Shown here: one piece after another, positions 33,800 to 42,036 of the stretch
How positions within the stretch are numbered: the first letter of the stretch is position 1
How the letters are laid out: every line of letters starts with the position of its first letter
Assembly (NCBI RefSeq): GCF_000378445.1
Contig: NZ_KB899698.1
Span: forward strand, 1-64,000
Source: Deinococcus aquatilis DSM 23025
GTDB lineage: Bacteria > Deinococcota > Deinococci > Deinococcales > Deinococcaceae
Reading direction: 5' to 3'
Length of the DNA stretch: 64,000 nucleotides
Made by a program: the position numbers and the translations under genes
The notes under the pieces: model-generated
Databases searched by the model: none
What the model was told of the DNA's origin: nothing
What the model saw: the letters and a program-made list of their open reading frames with translations, nothing else

Positions 33800-36502
33800 T
33801 CACGTCTCTCGTTTGACGCGAAGCACGAGCGTCGTGACGCCATCCTTCTCCTGAACCTGAGAGCCATCAAAGTTGGCACCTGTCCCCTCAGGGAACACCT
33901 CGCGCCAGATCGTCACGAGGGTGCCGGAACTGAGCTGAGCCTGACCACTGCGGAGGTCTTTCGCTACCTGTTCAAGAAGCGTCGCCACATGCAGGAGTTC
34001 GGCGGTCTCTGAGGGCAGAGGTTCTTGAACAGCGTGTTCGGCTCCTCCCAAAGCGTGCGGTTCTCTCTCCAGTGCGTTCGCGATCGCGTCCAGAATCCGT
34101 TCGCCATACGCCTCAATCCGCTTCGGCCCCAAACCCGGCAGACCGACTAACTCCGCCATCGTCCGTGGTCGACGCGCAGCGAGCGCCGTCAACGTCGCGT
34201 TCGGGAAAATCAGGTACGCCGCATACCCGGTTTCCCGAGCCAAGGCGCGCCGCGCCTCCCCTAACGCGACCGCCACCGCCGCGTCAGGTTCAGCCGCCTG
34301 CACCGCACCTGACATAACCACAGGCTCCTCCGGCACTTCGCGCACCATCGCCGGGTCTGAATCGTTCATCGCCTGCGGTGACTTGGACATCTCGGTCACC
34401 CCAGAGGGCTGGGCGGCCACCCCCACCCCTGCAGAGTGCGCCAGGCTGGAACGCTCCACCGGCACGTCGCGCGCCCCCGAAGCGTCCACGACCTCTGCAG
34501 GCCTGGGCACCTCTGTGACCCGAGAGGACGGGGCAGCTACTGTTCCTGACGGCCCTCCGGCAGAGCGTTGCTCTGCCCCCACCAGAGGCGTCAACGAGTG
34601 CACGGGCGTCCCCACCGCTCCCCAGCTCACCTCCGGAGCCAATCCCAACTCGTGCGCCTGCACGGTGCCCCGAGGGCGTGCTTGCTCCTCGTGCACCCCA
34701 GTTCGCACCAGGCGAAGCACTTCCGCACCGTACTCCGCCAACCGCCGCTCCCCAATCCCACTCACCGTCCCGAGCGTATGCAAGCTCCCTGGCCGCAGTT
34801 CTGCAATCGCCTTCAACGTCGCGTCACTGAAAATCACGTACGGCGTCACCTTCAATTGCCCCGCACGCTCAGCCCGCCAAGCGCGCAAAGCCAGAAACAA
34901 GGGTTTGTCGTGCGCACCGATCGCCACCCGAGTCGCCTGAGCTTTCTCCCGAGTACGCTTTGCTTGCCGAGGCAGCAAGGTGTCCTCTCGTAACAGCAAC
35001 GGCGTCTCACCCCTCAAGATCGCCTTCGCTTGCGGCGTGACCGTCAACCCGTGATACGGCCCCGCCGTGAGGTAGCCCAAACTCACCAGCTGCCGCAGGA
35101 CACTCCGCCAGACCTTCGGATCATGCTCCTTCCCAATCCCATACGTCGGGAGGCTCCGGTGCCGCTTGTTCTTGTCATTCTCCTTGCCCAGCAAAATATC
35201 AGCCAGGTACGCCGCACCAAACCGGTTGCCTGTTCGGATGGCTGCTGACAGCGCCATCTGCGCTTCTCGCCTCATGTCCCGCACACTCGGCGGGTTCAGG
35301 CACACATCGCAGTTCCCACACGGGCCGGCATACGCTTCTCCAAAGTACCCCAGCAGCACCTGACGACGGCAGGACGCGGTCTCGCAGTACGTCAGCAGCG
35401 CATCCAGCTTGCCGGATTCAATCCGCTTGACGTCCTCTGGGGCGTCACTGTCCGCGAGCATCCGGCGCACGTTGACCACATCGGCGAGGCCGTACACCAT
35501 CCATGCGGTACTGGCCAGCCCATCTCGGCCCGCCCGTCCGGTTTCCTGGTAGTACCCCTCCAAACTCTTCGGCAGATCGAGGTGAGCCACGAAGCGCACG
35601 TTCGGCTTATCGATACCCATGCCGAACGCCACGGTCGCCACGACAATGACGCCCTCCTCATTCAGGAAGCGCTCCTGTGCCCGGTTCCGCTCCTCCGGGG
35701 CGAGGCCGGCATGGTAGGCCACCACTGGAAGGCCCTGCTCCTGAAGCCAGCTCGCCGTTTCCTCTACCGACCGCCGCGACAGGCAGTACACGACGCCGGC
35801 ATCTCCGAGATGTTCGGTCTGAATGAATTCCAACAGTTGGTCTTTGGGTTTGTCCTTGTTTGTGATCCGGTACTGAATATTCGGTCGATCAAAGCTGGAG
35901 ATAAATTCCGGTGCGTTGGTCAAGCCGAGAACTCGGCGGATATCCGCGCGTGTGCGGTCATCGGCCGTCGCGGTCAGAGCCAGGCGGGGTACCTCCGGAA
36001 AGTGCTCTTCGAGCACGCTGAGCTGTTGGTACTCCGGGCGGAAGTCATGGCCCCACTGAGACACGCAGTGCGCTTCGTCAATCGCAAACAGGGCGATTTG
36101 CGCCTGATGGAGCAAGTCCAGCGTCCGAGGAAGCAGGAGGCGTTCAGGAGCGACGTAGAGCAAGTCCAGGCGGCCCGCCAGGACGGCTTGCTCAACCGCG
36201 CGAGCAGCAGAGGGGGTCAGCGTGGAATTCAGGAAGGCGGCACGAACGCCTAACTGCCGGAGCGTATCCACCTGGTCTTTCATCAGCGCGATCAGGGGCG
36301 ACACGACGATGCCGACCCCAGGCCGCAACAAACTCGGCAACTGGTAACACAGGCTTTTGCCCCCACCAGTCGGCATCAGCACCAGGGCGTGACGGCCCCC
36401 AGCCACCGTCTGCACGATCTGCGCCTGAACGCCCCGAAATTCGTTGTACCCCCAGACCCGCTGCAAGATCTCCAGCGCTTGAGGCATCACCTCTCCAGTC
36501 AT
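33800..36502 (-). CDS. recQ: RecQ-family DNA helicase with two HRDC domains
   Basis: A 900-residue protein. The helicase core is FRGVQAQIVQ (motif 0), LMPTGGGKSLCYQLP, DEAHCVSQWGHDF and QETGRAGRDG. The RQC zinc cluster is C...CRRQVLLGYFGE...CGNCDVC. Two HRDC domains follow, at about residues 530-600 (FLALRAWRAERAGQLKVTPY) and 755-820 (TMAELVGLPGLGPKRIEAYG), with a long Val/Ala/Ser-rich spacer between them. Chromosomal Deinococcus RecQ has three HRDC domains, so this is a plasmid paralogue with its own layout. The start was chosen at 36502, seven bases after the -10-like TAGAAT. Confidence 0.88.
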   Translation of the reverse strand: MTGEVMPQALEILQRVWGYNEFRGVQAQIVQTVAGGRHALVLMPTGGGKSLCYQLPSLLRPGVGIVVSPLIALMKDQVDTLRQLGVRAAFLNSTLTPSAARAVEQAVLAGRLDLLYVAPERLLLPRTLDLLHQAQIALFAIDEAHCVSQWGHDFRPEYQQLSVLEEHFPEVPRLALTATADDRTRADIRRVLGLTNAPEFISSFDRPNIQYRITNKDKPKDQLLEFIQTEHLGDAGVVYCLSRRSVEETASWLQEQGLPVVAYHAGLAPEERNRAQERFLNEEGVIVVATVAFGMGIDKPNVRFVAHLDLPKSLEGYYQETGRAGRDGLASTAWMVYGLADVVNVRRMLADSDAPEDVKRIESGKLDALLTYCETASCRRQVLLGYFGEAYAGPCGNCDVCLNPPSVRDMRREAQMALSAAIRTGNRFGAAYLADILLGKENDKNKRHRSLPTYGIGKEHDPKVWRSVLRQLVSLGYLTAGPYHGLTVTPQAKAILRGETPLLLREDTLLPRQAKRTREKAQATRVAIGAHDKPLFLALRAWRAERAGQLKVTPYVIFSDATLKAIAELRPGSLHTLGTVSGIGERRLAEYGAEVLRLVRTGVHEEQARPRGTVQAHELGLAPEVSWGAVGTPVHSLTPLVGAEQRSAGGPSGTVAAPSSRVTEVPRPAEVVDASGARDVPVERSSLAHSAGVGVAAQPSGVTEMSKSPQAMNDSDPAMVREVPEEPVVMSGAVQAAEPDAAVAVALGEARRALARETGYAAYLIFPNATLTALAARRPRTMAELVGLPGLGPKRIEAYGERILDAIANALEREPHALGGAEHAVQEPLPSETAELLHVATLLEQVAKDLRSGQAQLSSGTLVTIWREVFPEGTGANFDGSQVQEKDGVTTLVLRVKRET

Positions 36503-36508
36503 CGCCCT

Positions 36509-36540
36509 CATTCTACTCCCCATTCTGTTCAAAACAGAAT
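36509..36540 (-). promoter_or_regulatory. recQ promoter with palindromic operator
   Basis: A perfect inverted repeat ATTCTGTT-CAA-AACAGAAT (36522-36540) sits just upstream of a -10-like TAGAAT that ends seven bases before the recQ ATG. A repressor bound there would cover the promoter. The repeat does not match the known Deinococcus radiation/desiccation response motif. Confidence 0.6.
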
Positions 36541-36713
36541 TCACCCAGACACGGTTCCACTGGCGCAGGCCGCACTCCGCCCCGCAAGTTTCGCGGCCCT
36601 CAGCGACGCGAGGGCCCCCCACCAGCGCGGGTGTTGGCTCCATCAAGCGGCCACCTCAGAGATCCCTGAGGACACACCTCCCCGTCATACGGGCCACAGC
36701 GCCCCACCTCCGC

Positions 36714-37424
36714 TCAGCCCTGTGCAGTCCCATCGCTGCTGGACGCCGGGTGTACTCGCCGGAGCAGCACGAGTTGTTCGCGAATGATGCTCGCCAACCG
36801 CTCCCGCTCCCGAAAGACCGTCAGCATATGGGACGCATGATGCATCTGCGCGAAGTCCCGGTGACGGCCGTACGCCTTCAGCATCTCTGCGTTCAGGCCG
36901 GGATACTGCCGCTCATACACTTCAAGATCCCGCGCCACATCCAGCCGGTCACGGGTGTTCGCGTCCGCGCTCGTGCTGTACCAATCCAACTCGTAGCCCG
37001 CATGCAGCGCCAATTCGCGCGTGAATTCGCGCAAGGTTCTGGAGTTGCCCTCCTGAAACGGGTGGAGATGATCGAGGTCGCCGTACAGCTGACTCAAGCG
37101 CTCCGCACACTCGTCGAGCGCCAAGCCTTCCAGCGCCGCGCCGCCCTGCAACTCACTCAAGACGCGTTCCACCCGCGGGCCCAGGTCGCCCCCCGCGTAC
37201 CCAATCACATATTGCGTCCCTTCCCCTTCCAGAACGCGCGTCTTGAAATGCGTGCGGACCTGCGGCCTGAACTCACCCGGACGATGATGCGCCAAATCCT
37301 GGAAGATCCGGCGATGCGCTTCTCTCAAGTGAGCGACGTCAAAACGTCCGTTGACAGGGGACTCTTGAAGTTCCAGAATCCGGGCGGATGTGAGGACACC
37401 TTCGAGGGCGTGTGGGTCAGGCAC
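36714..37424 (-). CDS. Fic-domain protein (toxin of Fic/antitoxin pair 2)
   Basis: A 236-residue protein with the Fic core HPFQEGNSRTLREF, where the second Gly of HPFxxGNGR is Ser. The flanking HRRIFQDLAHHRPGEFR and LDHLHPF layout is that of VbhT/Doc-Fic proteins. The start is GTG 37424, which overlaps the antitoxin TGA (37417-37419), so the two are translationally coupled. The longer frame to 37526 lies inside the antitoxin gene and is less likely. The C-terminal helical tail ends in RVHPASSSDGTAQG. Confidence 0.82.
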   Translation of the reverse strand: MPDPHALEGVLTSARILELQESPVNGRFDVAHLREAHRRIFQDLAHHRPGEFRPQVRTHFKTRVLEGEGTQYVIGYAGGDLGPRVERVLSELQGGAALEGLALDECAERLSQLYGDLDHLHPFQEGNSRTLREFTRELALHAGYELDWYSTSADANTRDRLDVARDLEVYERQYPGLNAEMLKAYGRHRDFAQMHHASHMLTVFRERERLASIIREQLVLLRRVHPASSSDGTAQG

Positions 37425-37626
37425 TGCGCCGAGCGTACTGCTGCACCTGCGCCACCACTTCGGCCAGCTCCAGCTCGCCACAGACATACTGGGCATACAG
37501 GCCTTCAACGAATTCATCCAGCACAAACCCTTCCAGGCGCACGCTGGCTCGGGCCGTGTTCACCGCCTTCTGGCGGCGCTGACGCTCGGTGTCGGGCAGG
37601 GTCGATCCGTGCAGAGCAACAGTCAT
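37417..37626 (-). CDS. VbhA-like Fic antitoxin (pair 2)
   Basis: A 69-residue protein with the inhibitory [S/T]xxxE[G/N] motif as SVRLEG in ARASVRLEGFVLDEF. The VbhA-like helix GLYAQYVCGELELAEVV follows. GGAGG lies eight bases before the ATG, and a -10-like TACGCT after a CAGAATGGGG block lies about 30 bases upstream. It precedes and overlaps its fic gene, the same order as pair 1. Confidence 0.8.
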   Translation of the reverse strand: MTVALHGSTLPDTERQRRQKAVNTARASVRLEGFVLDEFVEGLYAQYVCGELELAEVVAQVQQYARRSA

Positions 37627-37690
37627 GGCAACAGCCTCCTAGATGCAGCGTACCCCATTCTGAACGAACGGAGACAGCCGCCCGTCTTCT

Positions 37691-38503
37691 TCATATTGAT
37701 CCACCCTCCACCGGAATGCGGGCCAGCGCCCGACGCACTTGGCGCACACTCAACCCCAACAGCGCCGCTACCCGAGCGGTCTCCCCAGCACGGCGGCGTT
37801 GACGACCCGGCAGCAACTCGCGCAGCTGCTCCTCCACCGCCAAGGTGACCTGAACGCGAGGCAGGACCGCAGGTTCAGTCGGGGGGCAGGGCAGAGGCAA
37901 CGCGTTCAACGGCACCCCGCTTGGCTCAGCCCGTGCTGCCCCGTCGTCCAGTAGCGGTCGCACGCCATCCTGCCCCCAGTCCTCCAAGCGTTGCCTCAGC
38001 CCGCGTTGAAATACGGCTCCTGGACTGGTCTCCACCCGTGCCACCACGTCCCAATCCACCCGCACCTGTGCACGCACCCCCAAGCTGTACACGTACGTCG
38101 CCTGCACGGGCGTGCCCACCAACTGCCCGGCCAGCATCATCGCCCGACAGGTCTCCTCCACTTCCACCCGAGGCAAGCTGAGTTCCTGAGCGATCCGGCT
38201 CGCCAATTCCCGCCGCCCCAGCAACAGGGCCGTAATGCGCGGCATGTACGCCTCACACACCAGGTTTTTGTCCAGTACCCAGTTCACCCGTTCCCACTCC
38301 ACATGCAAGCCTGTCTGCACCCGGCGCACCAGACCGCGCTCCACCAACTCCTCCAGCCACGCGGTCAGCGCAGGAATATTCGTCTGCAATGCCGCCGCCA
38401 GTCGGCCTGGCTTCGCTCGCCCCCCTTGGTCTTCCAAGGCAGACAAGACCGCAGCCTCACGCGTCGGCGTCAAGTGGCGCGGGATCGGTTCGGCCACCGT
38501 CAC
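37691..38503 (-). CDS. Winged-helix protein, hypothetical
   Basis: A 270-residue protein. An N-terminal winged helix is evident (REAAVLSALEDQGGRAKPGR then LAAALQTNIPALTAWLEELV). A second helix-turn-helix at the C-terminus (RRRAGETARVAALLGLSVRQ) follows a Pro-rich linker. Two DNA-binding ends suggest a plasmid regulator or replication-associated protein. It is the last gene of the PRTRC-containing train; its start overlaps the previous stop by ATGA. Confidence 0.6.
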   Translation of the reverse strand: MTVAEPIPRHLTPTREAAVLSALEDQGGRAKPGRLAAALQTNIPALTAWLEELVERGLVRRVQTGLHVEWERVNWVLDKNLVCEAYMPRITALLLGRRELASRIAQELSLPRVEVEETCRAMMLAGQLVGTPVQATYVYSLGVRAQVRVDWDVVARVETSPGAVFQRGLRQRLEDWGQDGVRPLLDDGAARAEPSGVPLNALPLPCPPTEPAVLPRVQVTLAVEEQLRELLPGRQRRRAGETARVAALLGLSVRQVRRALARIPVEGGSI

Positions 38504-38898
38504 CCGTCTACCGCCGTCAAGACCAGACTGATCGCCCGTTCCTTGGTCACCGCCAAGGCTTTCAAGGCCGCCCCATCCAGTTCGCCCGCTTTGACCAGGG
38601 CGTCTGCTTTCTTCTTGTCCACCACCGAGACTTCCAGGGTGGCTGCATCCCCAAAGACCTCACGGAATCGCTCAGTCGGGTAGGTTGTGGCCATACTTTT
38701 GCGCACATCCGCGCGGTACAAGTCGGTCTGCAAGCGCAAGGTCGGATCCGCGGTCAGGGCCTCTTTCAGCTGGCTGGCTAAGGCGTCGCGCTCCACTTCT
38801 AGGCCTTGGATGGTGTCTCTCAGCGTGGCATAGCGTTCGAGCGCTTTCAGCAAATCTTCAGGGCCGAGGTCAATTGAGTTCGGGTTGCGGTGCGTCAT
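38500..38898 (-). CDS. Coiled-coil hypothetical protein
   Basis: A 132-residue protein from the ATG at 38898 (AAAGGAG nine bases upstream). Residues 15-50 form a coiled coil (LLKALERYATLRDTIQGLEV). The rest is a compact alpha/beta domain (KKKADALVKAGELDGAALKA). Size and layout recall phage/plasmid nuclease-inhibitor or Gp157-type proteins, but no diagnostic motif is present. Confidence 0.55.
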   Translation of the reverse strand: MTHRNPNSIDLGPEDLLKALERYATLRDTIQGLEVERDALASQLKEALTADPTLRLQTDLYRADVRKSMATTYPTERFREVFGDAATLEVSVVDKKKADALVKAGELDGAALKALAVTKERAISLVLTAVDG

Positions 38899-38995
38899 GG
38901 TCAAACTCCTTTCAGTTCAGTGGGGGATCAATCCCCTCGGTATGGTGAGACGGCTGGGGGTGACGCGGGGCAGATCCCGTGTCACCCCCCTCGAC

Positions 38996-39490
38996 TTAGG
39001 CGGCAAGCGGTGACGAGGCAGACCTGGGGGCAACAACCCAGACGGCCTCGCGGAACAACGCCTCGAAGCGTTCAGGCGTCAAGCGTCGCGTCACTCCGTC
39101 CACACAGGTCACTTGTACGCTCACCCCGTCCTGCCGAAGCGCGTACATCCGAGCCGGCAGACCGCCGACCACTTGCGTCACGCTGACCTGCCCGTGCTCG
39201 TTCAAGGCCTCCAGCACCGCCGCGCTGCTGCACCCGGACACGGGAGGCTGATAGCCCAGTTTCTGGCACGCATACCCCCGCACGGCCTGCTGCACTGCCG
39301 TCACCGCCACAGGTGAGCCATGGAACTGCACGGGACGCCCTGCAGCGACCAAGGATGCCAACCGGCACAGCCGAGTGCGCACGGGCGTCTGCGCGCGATA
39401 TTGCTCGCGCAACCACCCTAGGTGGGCGTCGACGGTTGGAAACGGTTGGGGCGGACAGAGCAGCCCGAGATCACTATGTTGCTGATACAT
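38996..39490 (-). CDS. Hypothetical protein
   Basis: A 164-residue protein starting MYQQHSDLGLLCPPQPFP. The ATG at 39490 is preferred over the GTG six bases upstream because it alone keeps the 10-nt spacing from the leader hairpin. The middle shows a winged-helix-like stretch (AAVLEALNEHGQVSVTQVVG), and the end resembles a small beta domain. Function unknown. Confidence 0.55.
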   Translation of the reverse strand: MYQQHSDLGLLCPPQPFPTVDAHLGWLREQYRAQTPVRTRLCRLASLVAAGRPVQFHGSPVAVTAVQQAVRGYACQKLGYQPPVSGCSSAAVLEALNEHGQVSVTQVVGGLPARMYALRQDGVSVQVTCVDGVTRRLTPERFEALFREAVWVVAPRSASSPLAA

Positions 39491-39499
39491 ACGCACGGT

Positions 39500-39521
39500 T
39501 GGCCCCCATCTCAGGGGGCCA
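39500..39521 (-). promoter_or_regulatory. GGCC-core leader hairpin (gene 38996-39490)
   Basis: TGGCCCCC-6 nt-GGGGGCCA. The core ends 10 nt before the ATG. Confidence 0.75.
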
Positions 39522-39535
39522 CCACTGCCCTGGAG

Positions 39536-39781
39536 TTAACGTAAGAGTTCCTCGGCGGCCGCCTGCAATTGTTCCGGCGTCTGTTGGCGTTCCCGAACCT
39601 GCGCCTGCGTCTGTCGCCACGTCAGCCGAGTCTCCGCTTCCCGCCGAATCCGCCGAGCCACCGCTCCCTGCTGCCGGGCGGTCTCTGCTTGCTCTGTACC
39701 CAACGTCATCGCGCACAACTGCTCCAGAGGCACATCCGGTAAGTACGCTGCATGCACTTGTGCCAACCTCGGGCGCCTCAT
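39536..39781 (-). CDS. Small hypothetical protein
   Basis: An 81-residue, highly charged, Gln/Arg-rich helical protein (ARRIRREAETRLTWRQTQAQ). ATGA overlap with the upstream gene stop (39778-39781). Probably a partner of the products around it; nothing more can be said. Confidence 0.5.
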   Translation of the reverse strand: MRRPRLAQVHAAYLPDVPLEQLCAMTLGTEQAETARQQGAVARRIRREAETRLTWRQTQAQVRERQQTPEQLQAAAEELLR

Positions 39782-40020
39782 GCGTCATCCGCTCGACGAA
39801 ACGCCTCGTACTGTCCGGCACGAGTCGCAATCCCCGCGGCCCACACGGCCACTGGGGGCGGCGCACTGAGATCGTCCTCCAAGACTTCCAAGTGCTGGCT
39901 CATCGCACGTAACTGATCGCCGACTTCGGGTTCCTGCTGCCCATTCAGGTCGAGCGTTTGAGCAAGGTGCAAGAGCTGGTCAGCGAGCAGCCGAAGGTGC
40001 GGACTCGAAGGATGAATCAT
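39778..40020 (-). CDS. Small hypothetical protein
   Basis: An 80-residue protein starting MIHPSSPHLRLLADQLLHLA, two helices, no motif. Besides the leader hairpin it has a real Shine-Dalgarno (AGGAGAAGG) within the 10-nt spacer. It is downstream of the second PRTRC B gene. Confidence 0.5.
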   Translation of the reverse strand: MIHPSSPHLRLLADQLLHLAQTLDLNGQQEPEVGDQLRAMSQHLEVLEDDLSAPPPVAVWAAGIATRAGQYEAFRRADDA

Positions 40021-40029
40021 GCCTTCTCC

Positions 40030-40048
40030 TGGCCCACCCCGTGGGCCA
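40030..40048 (-). promoter_or_regulatory. GGCC-core leader hairpin (gene 39778-40020)
   Basis: TGGCCCAC-3 nt-GTGGGCCA. The core ends 10 nt before the ATG. Confidence 0.75.
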
Positions 40049-40059
40049 AGGCTGATCAT

Positions 40060-40779
40060 TCAACTCAACGCCTCGTGTAAGGTGACCCCTGCAGGCATCA
40101 GCACGTCCAGCGGAAACTGCTCCTGCTTGAGGGCGTGGCTCAACAACTCCTCGTACGACCGCCCCCAGTTCATGTACCGATCCGTGCGACTTGGCCCGGT
40201 AAAGACGGACTGGAAGAAGACGGCTTCCCATGCCTCCTGCAAGCCCGGGGTACAGGCCGTGGGGTACTGCACACTCCCTCGGCACACCCCACCGCCCTGA
40301 AAGAGATTCCAGAACGGTGCATGCATCAACGGGGTCTCCAATGTCGGGCGGACATTCTCCCGCAAGGCGAACACCTGCAAGCGGGCCGCAGACGCGATGA
40401 ACACCAACGCCGGCCAAGGAATCGGCACCCCAGACAGTCGACTGACTGTGGCCGTCTGTCCATACTTCGGTTCAAATAACAAGGCCCGCTCACCTGCCGG
40501 CACCCACCATGCACACGCGACGGGCGATGTCGCTAAGGTATTCGGCTGAACCGGCGTCAGGCCCTGAACGCCCAACGCCTGCAACAAGGCTTGCCGATCT
40601 CTGGTGCTCACCCCTCGTCCCGCGCCCATGACGGGCTGGCCTTTGGCGTTCGCAGTCAGAGGATGTTTCAGCACGAACGAGCGCTCGCCCGCATACAGCA
40701 CCAAAGCCAACTGCGGCTGATTCAGGGCGGGTGTAGAGGAGGAGCTTGAGGATTCAGGGAAACGGAAGACTGCGGACAT
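40060..40779 (-). CDS. PRTRC system protein B, paralogue 2
   Basis: A 239-residue protein. It shares with the gene at 42873-43598 the signature blocks LALVLYAGERSFVLKHP, SGVPIPWPALVFIAS, LMHAPFWNLFQGGGVCRGSV and WEAVFFQSVFTGPSRTDRYM. The last two blocks characterise PRTRC protein B. The biochemical role of PRTRC proteins is unknown; the cassette is typical of plasmids. It lies 35 bases after the second F-like gene. Confidence 0.8.
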   Translation of the reverse strand: MSAVFRFPESSSSSSTPALNQPQLALVLYAGERSFVLKHPLTANAKGQPVMGAGRGVSTRDRQALLQALGVQGLTPVQPNTLATSPVACAWWVPAGERALLFEPKYGQTATVSRLSGVPIPWPALVFIASAARLQVFALRENVRPTLETPLMHAPFWNLFQGGGVCRGSVQYPTACTPGLQEAWEAVFFQSVFTGPSRTDRYMNWGRSYEELLSHALKQEQFPLDVLMPAGVTLHEALS

Positions 40780-40788
40780 TCACGGGAC

Positions 40789-40809
40789 TGGCCCCGGAGC
40801 TCGGGGCCA
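40789..40809 (-). promoter_or_regulatory. GGCC-core leader hairpin (gene 40060-40779)
   Basis: TGGCCCCG-5 nt-CGGGGCCA. The core ends 10 nt before the ATG. Confidence 0.75.
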
Positions 40810-40814
40810 CCCCT

Positions 40815-41801
40815 TCAACCGCTCAAGCTCGCCCACATCTCCGCCACCTGCTCCTGAATGCGCCCCACGGCCTGCACGTACGCGAGCACGTCCTGATGTG
40901 AGGCTTGATCGTGCACCCCAAAGACTTGGAGCGGCTCGGTTTCAACCTCATCCGGTGTGCCCACCAGATCGGCCAGATCCCGAAAAACTTCCAGCACCGG
41001 ATCTCGAACCGGATCGGCCTGGCAAGTCACGACATGAATCAGGCCCGGGTGCAGCCCTTGTCCTGCCCACTCCCGCGCACACCCCCAGTGCTCCGGGAGA
41101 GTCCCGACGAAGCGTAACACCTCGCCCGCTTGCCGCAAACCTGGATGGACGTGCCCACACAAGGTGTCGAGCAAGCGATCTCGCACGGCTTTCGGCGCGG
41201 TCCAGAGGGGGCGCGGATACTTCGGCCCGAGCGCATACGGATGGGGGATCCCCTGCCGGTCGGCCCACCGCACCAGATCGCGGGGACCGACGTTCAGCAA
41301 CAACCCCTGATGCGCTTCGCTCAGCGCCTCCTCGGTCATCTCCTCCCAACTCTCGCCAAAGAGGAACTGAGTTTCTCCGAGCAAGGCATCCTCGGCGGTA
41401 AAGATCGGCGCGTACGGCGCCAAGGCTGTTCGTAAGCCCCCGACCAACGCCCCAAACAAGTGCGGGTCAGAACGGGCCAAGTCTGCCCGGAGACCCCGGA
41501 GGTCAATGATCCGATCTGTCGGCCACGCCTGTGGGGGCAGCACCCGCACCTCCAAGACGGGCTGCGCCCCGACCAAGGAGATCCAGTGCCGCGACATGCT
41601 CAGTTCCACCTCGACGTTCGCGAGATCAAAAACCGTTTGATGCGCGGCCGCATAGCCTCGGCACAGGTAGCCTGCTGGCGTGTCGTCCGCCTGTGGCTGC
41701 ACCCGGGGCAAGATGCCCTGCCGAGTCAGCGTCAGGATCAAGTCGCAGGTCTCATCTTGCAAGCTGGGCGACACGGGCGTGACGCGGAACCCTGTCGGCA
41801 A
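40815..41801 (-). CDS. PRTRC system protein F-like, paralogue 2
   Basis: The frame is open up to an ATG at 41981 (388 residues). Bases 41822-41981 overlap a well-supported small gene in another frame, so I place the start near TTG 41801 or GTG 41774. It aligns with the gene at 43640-44617: LLNVGPRDLVRWADRQGIPH against FELSERQAIRLARRFGLPH, and LQVFGVHDQASHQDVLAYVQ against YVLHVDNTAESHARLAAYLQ. The assignment to PRTRC F is inferred from its place beside E, C, B and ThiF and is moderate. Confidence 0.55.
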   Translation of the reverse strand: MPTGFRVTPVSPSLQDETCDLILTLTRQGILPRVQPQADDTPAGYLCRGYAAAHQTVFDLANVEVELSMSRHWISLVGAQPVLEVRVLPPQAWPTDRIIDLRGLRADLARSDPHLFGALVGGLRTALAPYAPIFTAEDALLGETQFLFGESWEEMTEEALSEAHQGLLLNVGPRDLVRWADRQGIPHPYALGPKYPRPLWTAPKAVRDRLLDTLCGHVHPGLRQAGEVLRFVGTLPEHWGCAREWAGQGLHPGLIHVVTCQADPVRDPVLEVFRDLADLVGTPDEVETEPLQVFGVHDQASHQDVLAYVQAVGRIQEQVAEMWASLSG

Positions 41802-41821
41802 GCGGTGAGCGAGTGGAACCG

Positions 41822-42004
41822 CTAGGGCAGCAACGGCGGGGGTGGGCCGGGCACTGGGGTCAACGCTGGGCTGGGCGACGCGTGCAGCAGGTGCGCCAGG
41901 GCGGCGGTCAATGGTTCGCGAAAGATTCGCGCTGGGAAGGCTCGCACGGGCGGTTGTGTGCAGCGAAACGTGTTGAGCCATGACTCGAGTTCCTCTTCAG
42001 ACAT
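41822..42004 (-). CDS. Small ORF before F-like paralogue 2
   Basis: A 60-residue protein starting MSEEELESWLNTFRCTQPP and ending PPPPLLP, with the standard leader hairpin and 10-nt spacing before its ATG. It directly precedes and overlaps the open frame of the F-like gene. A 61-residue ORF ending PMLP occupies the equivalent place before F-like paralogue 1. Confidence 0.65.
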   Translation of the reverse strand: MSEEELESWLNTFRCTQPPVRAFPARIFREPLTAALAHLLHASPSPALTPVPGPPPPLLP

Positions 42005-42012
42005 ACCGCTGG

Positions 42013-42033
42013 GTGGCCCCGTTCTGGGGCCAC
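42013..42033 (-). promoter_or_regulatory. GGCC-core leader hairpin (gene 41822-42004)
   Basis: GTGGCCCC-5 nt-GGGGCCAC, between the ThiF stop and the small ORF. The core ends 10 nt before the ATG. Confidence 0.8.
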
Positions 42034-42036
42034 TGC

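Noticed and set aside
36522..36540. A radiation/desiccation response motif at recQ
   Set aside because: The palindrome ATTCTGTT-N3-AACAGAAT does not match the TTATG-type consensus.
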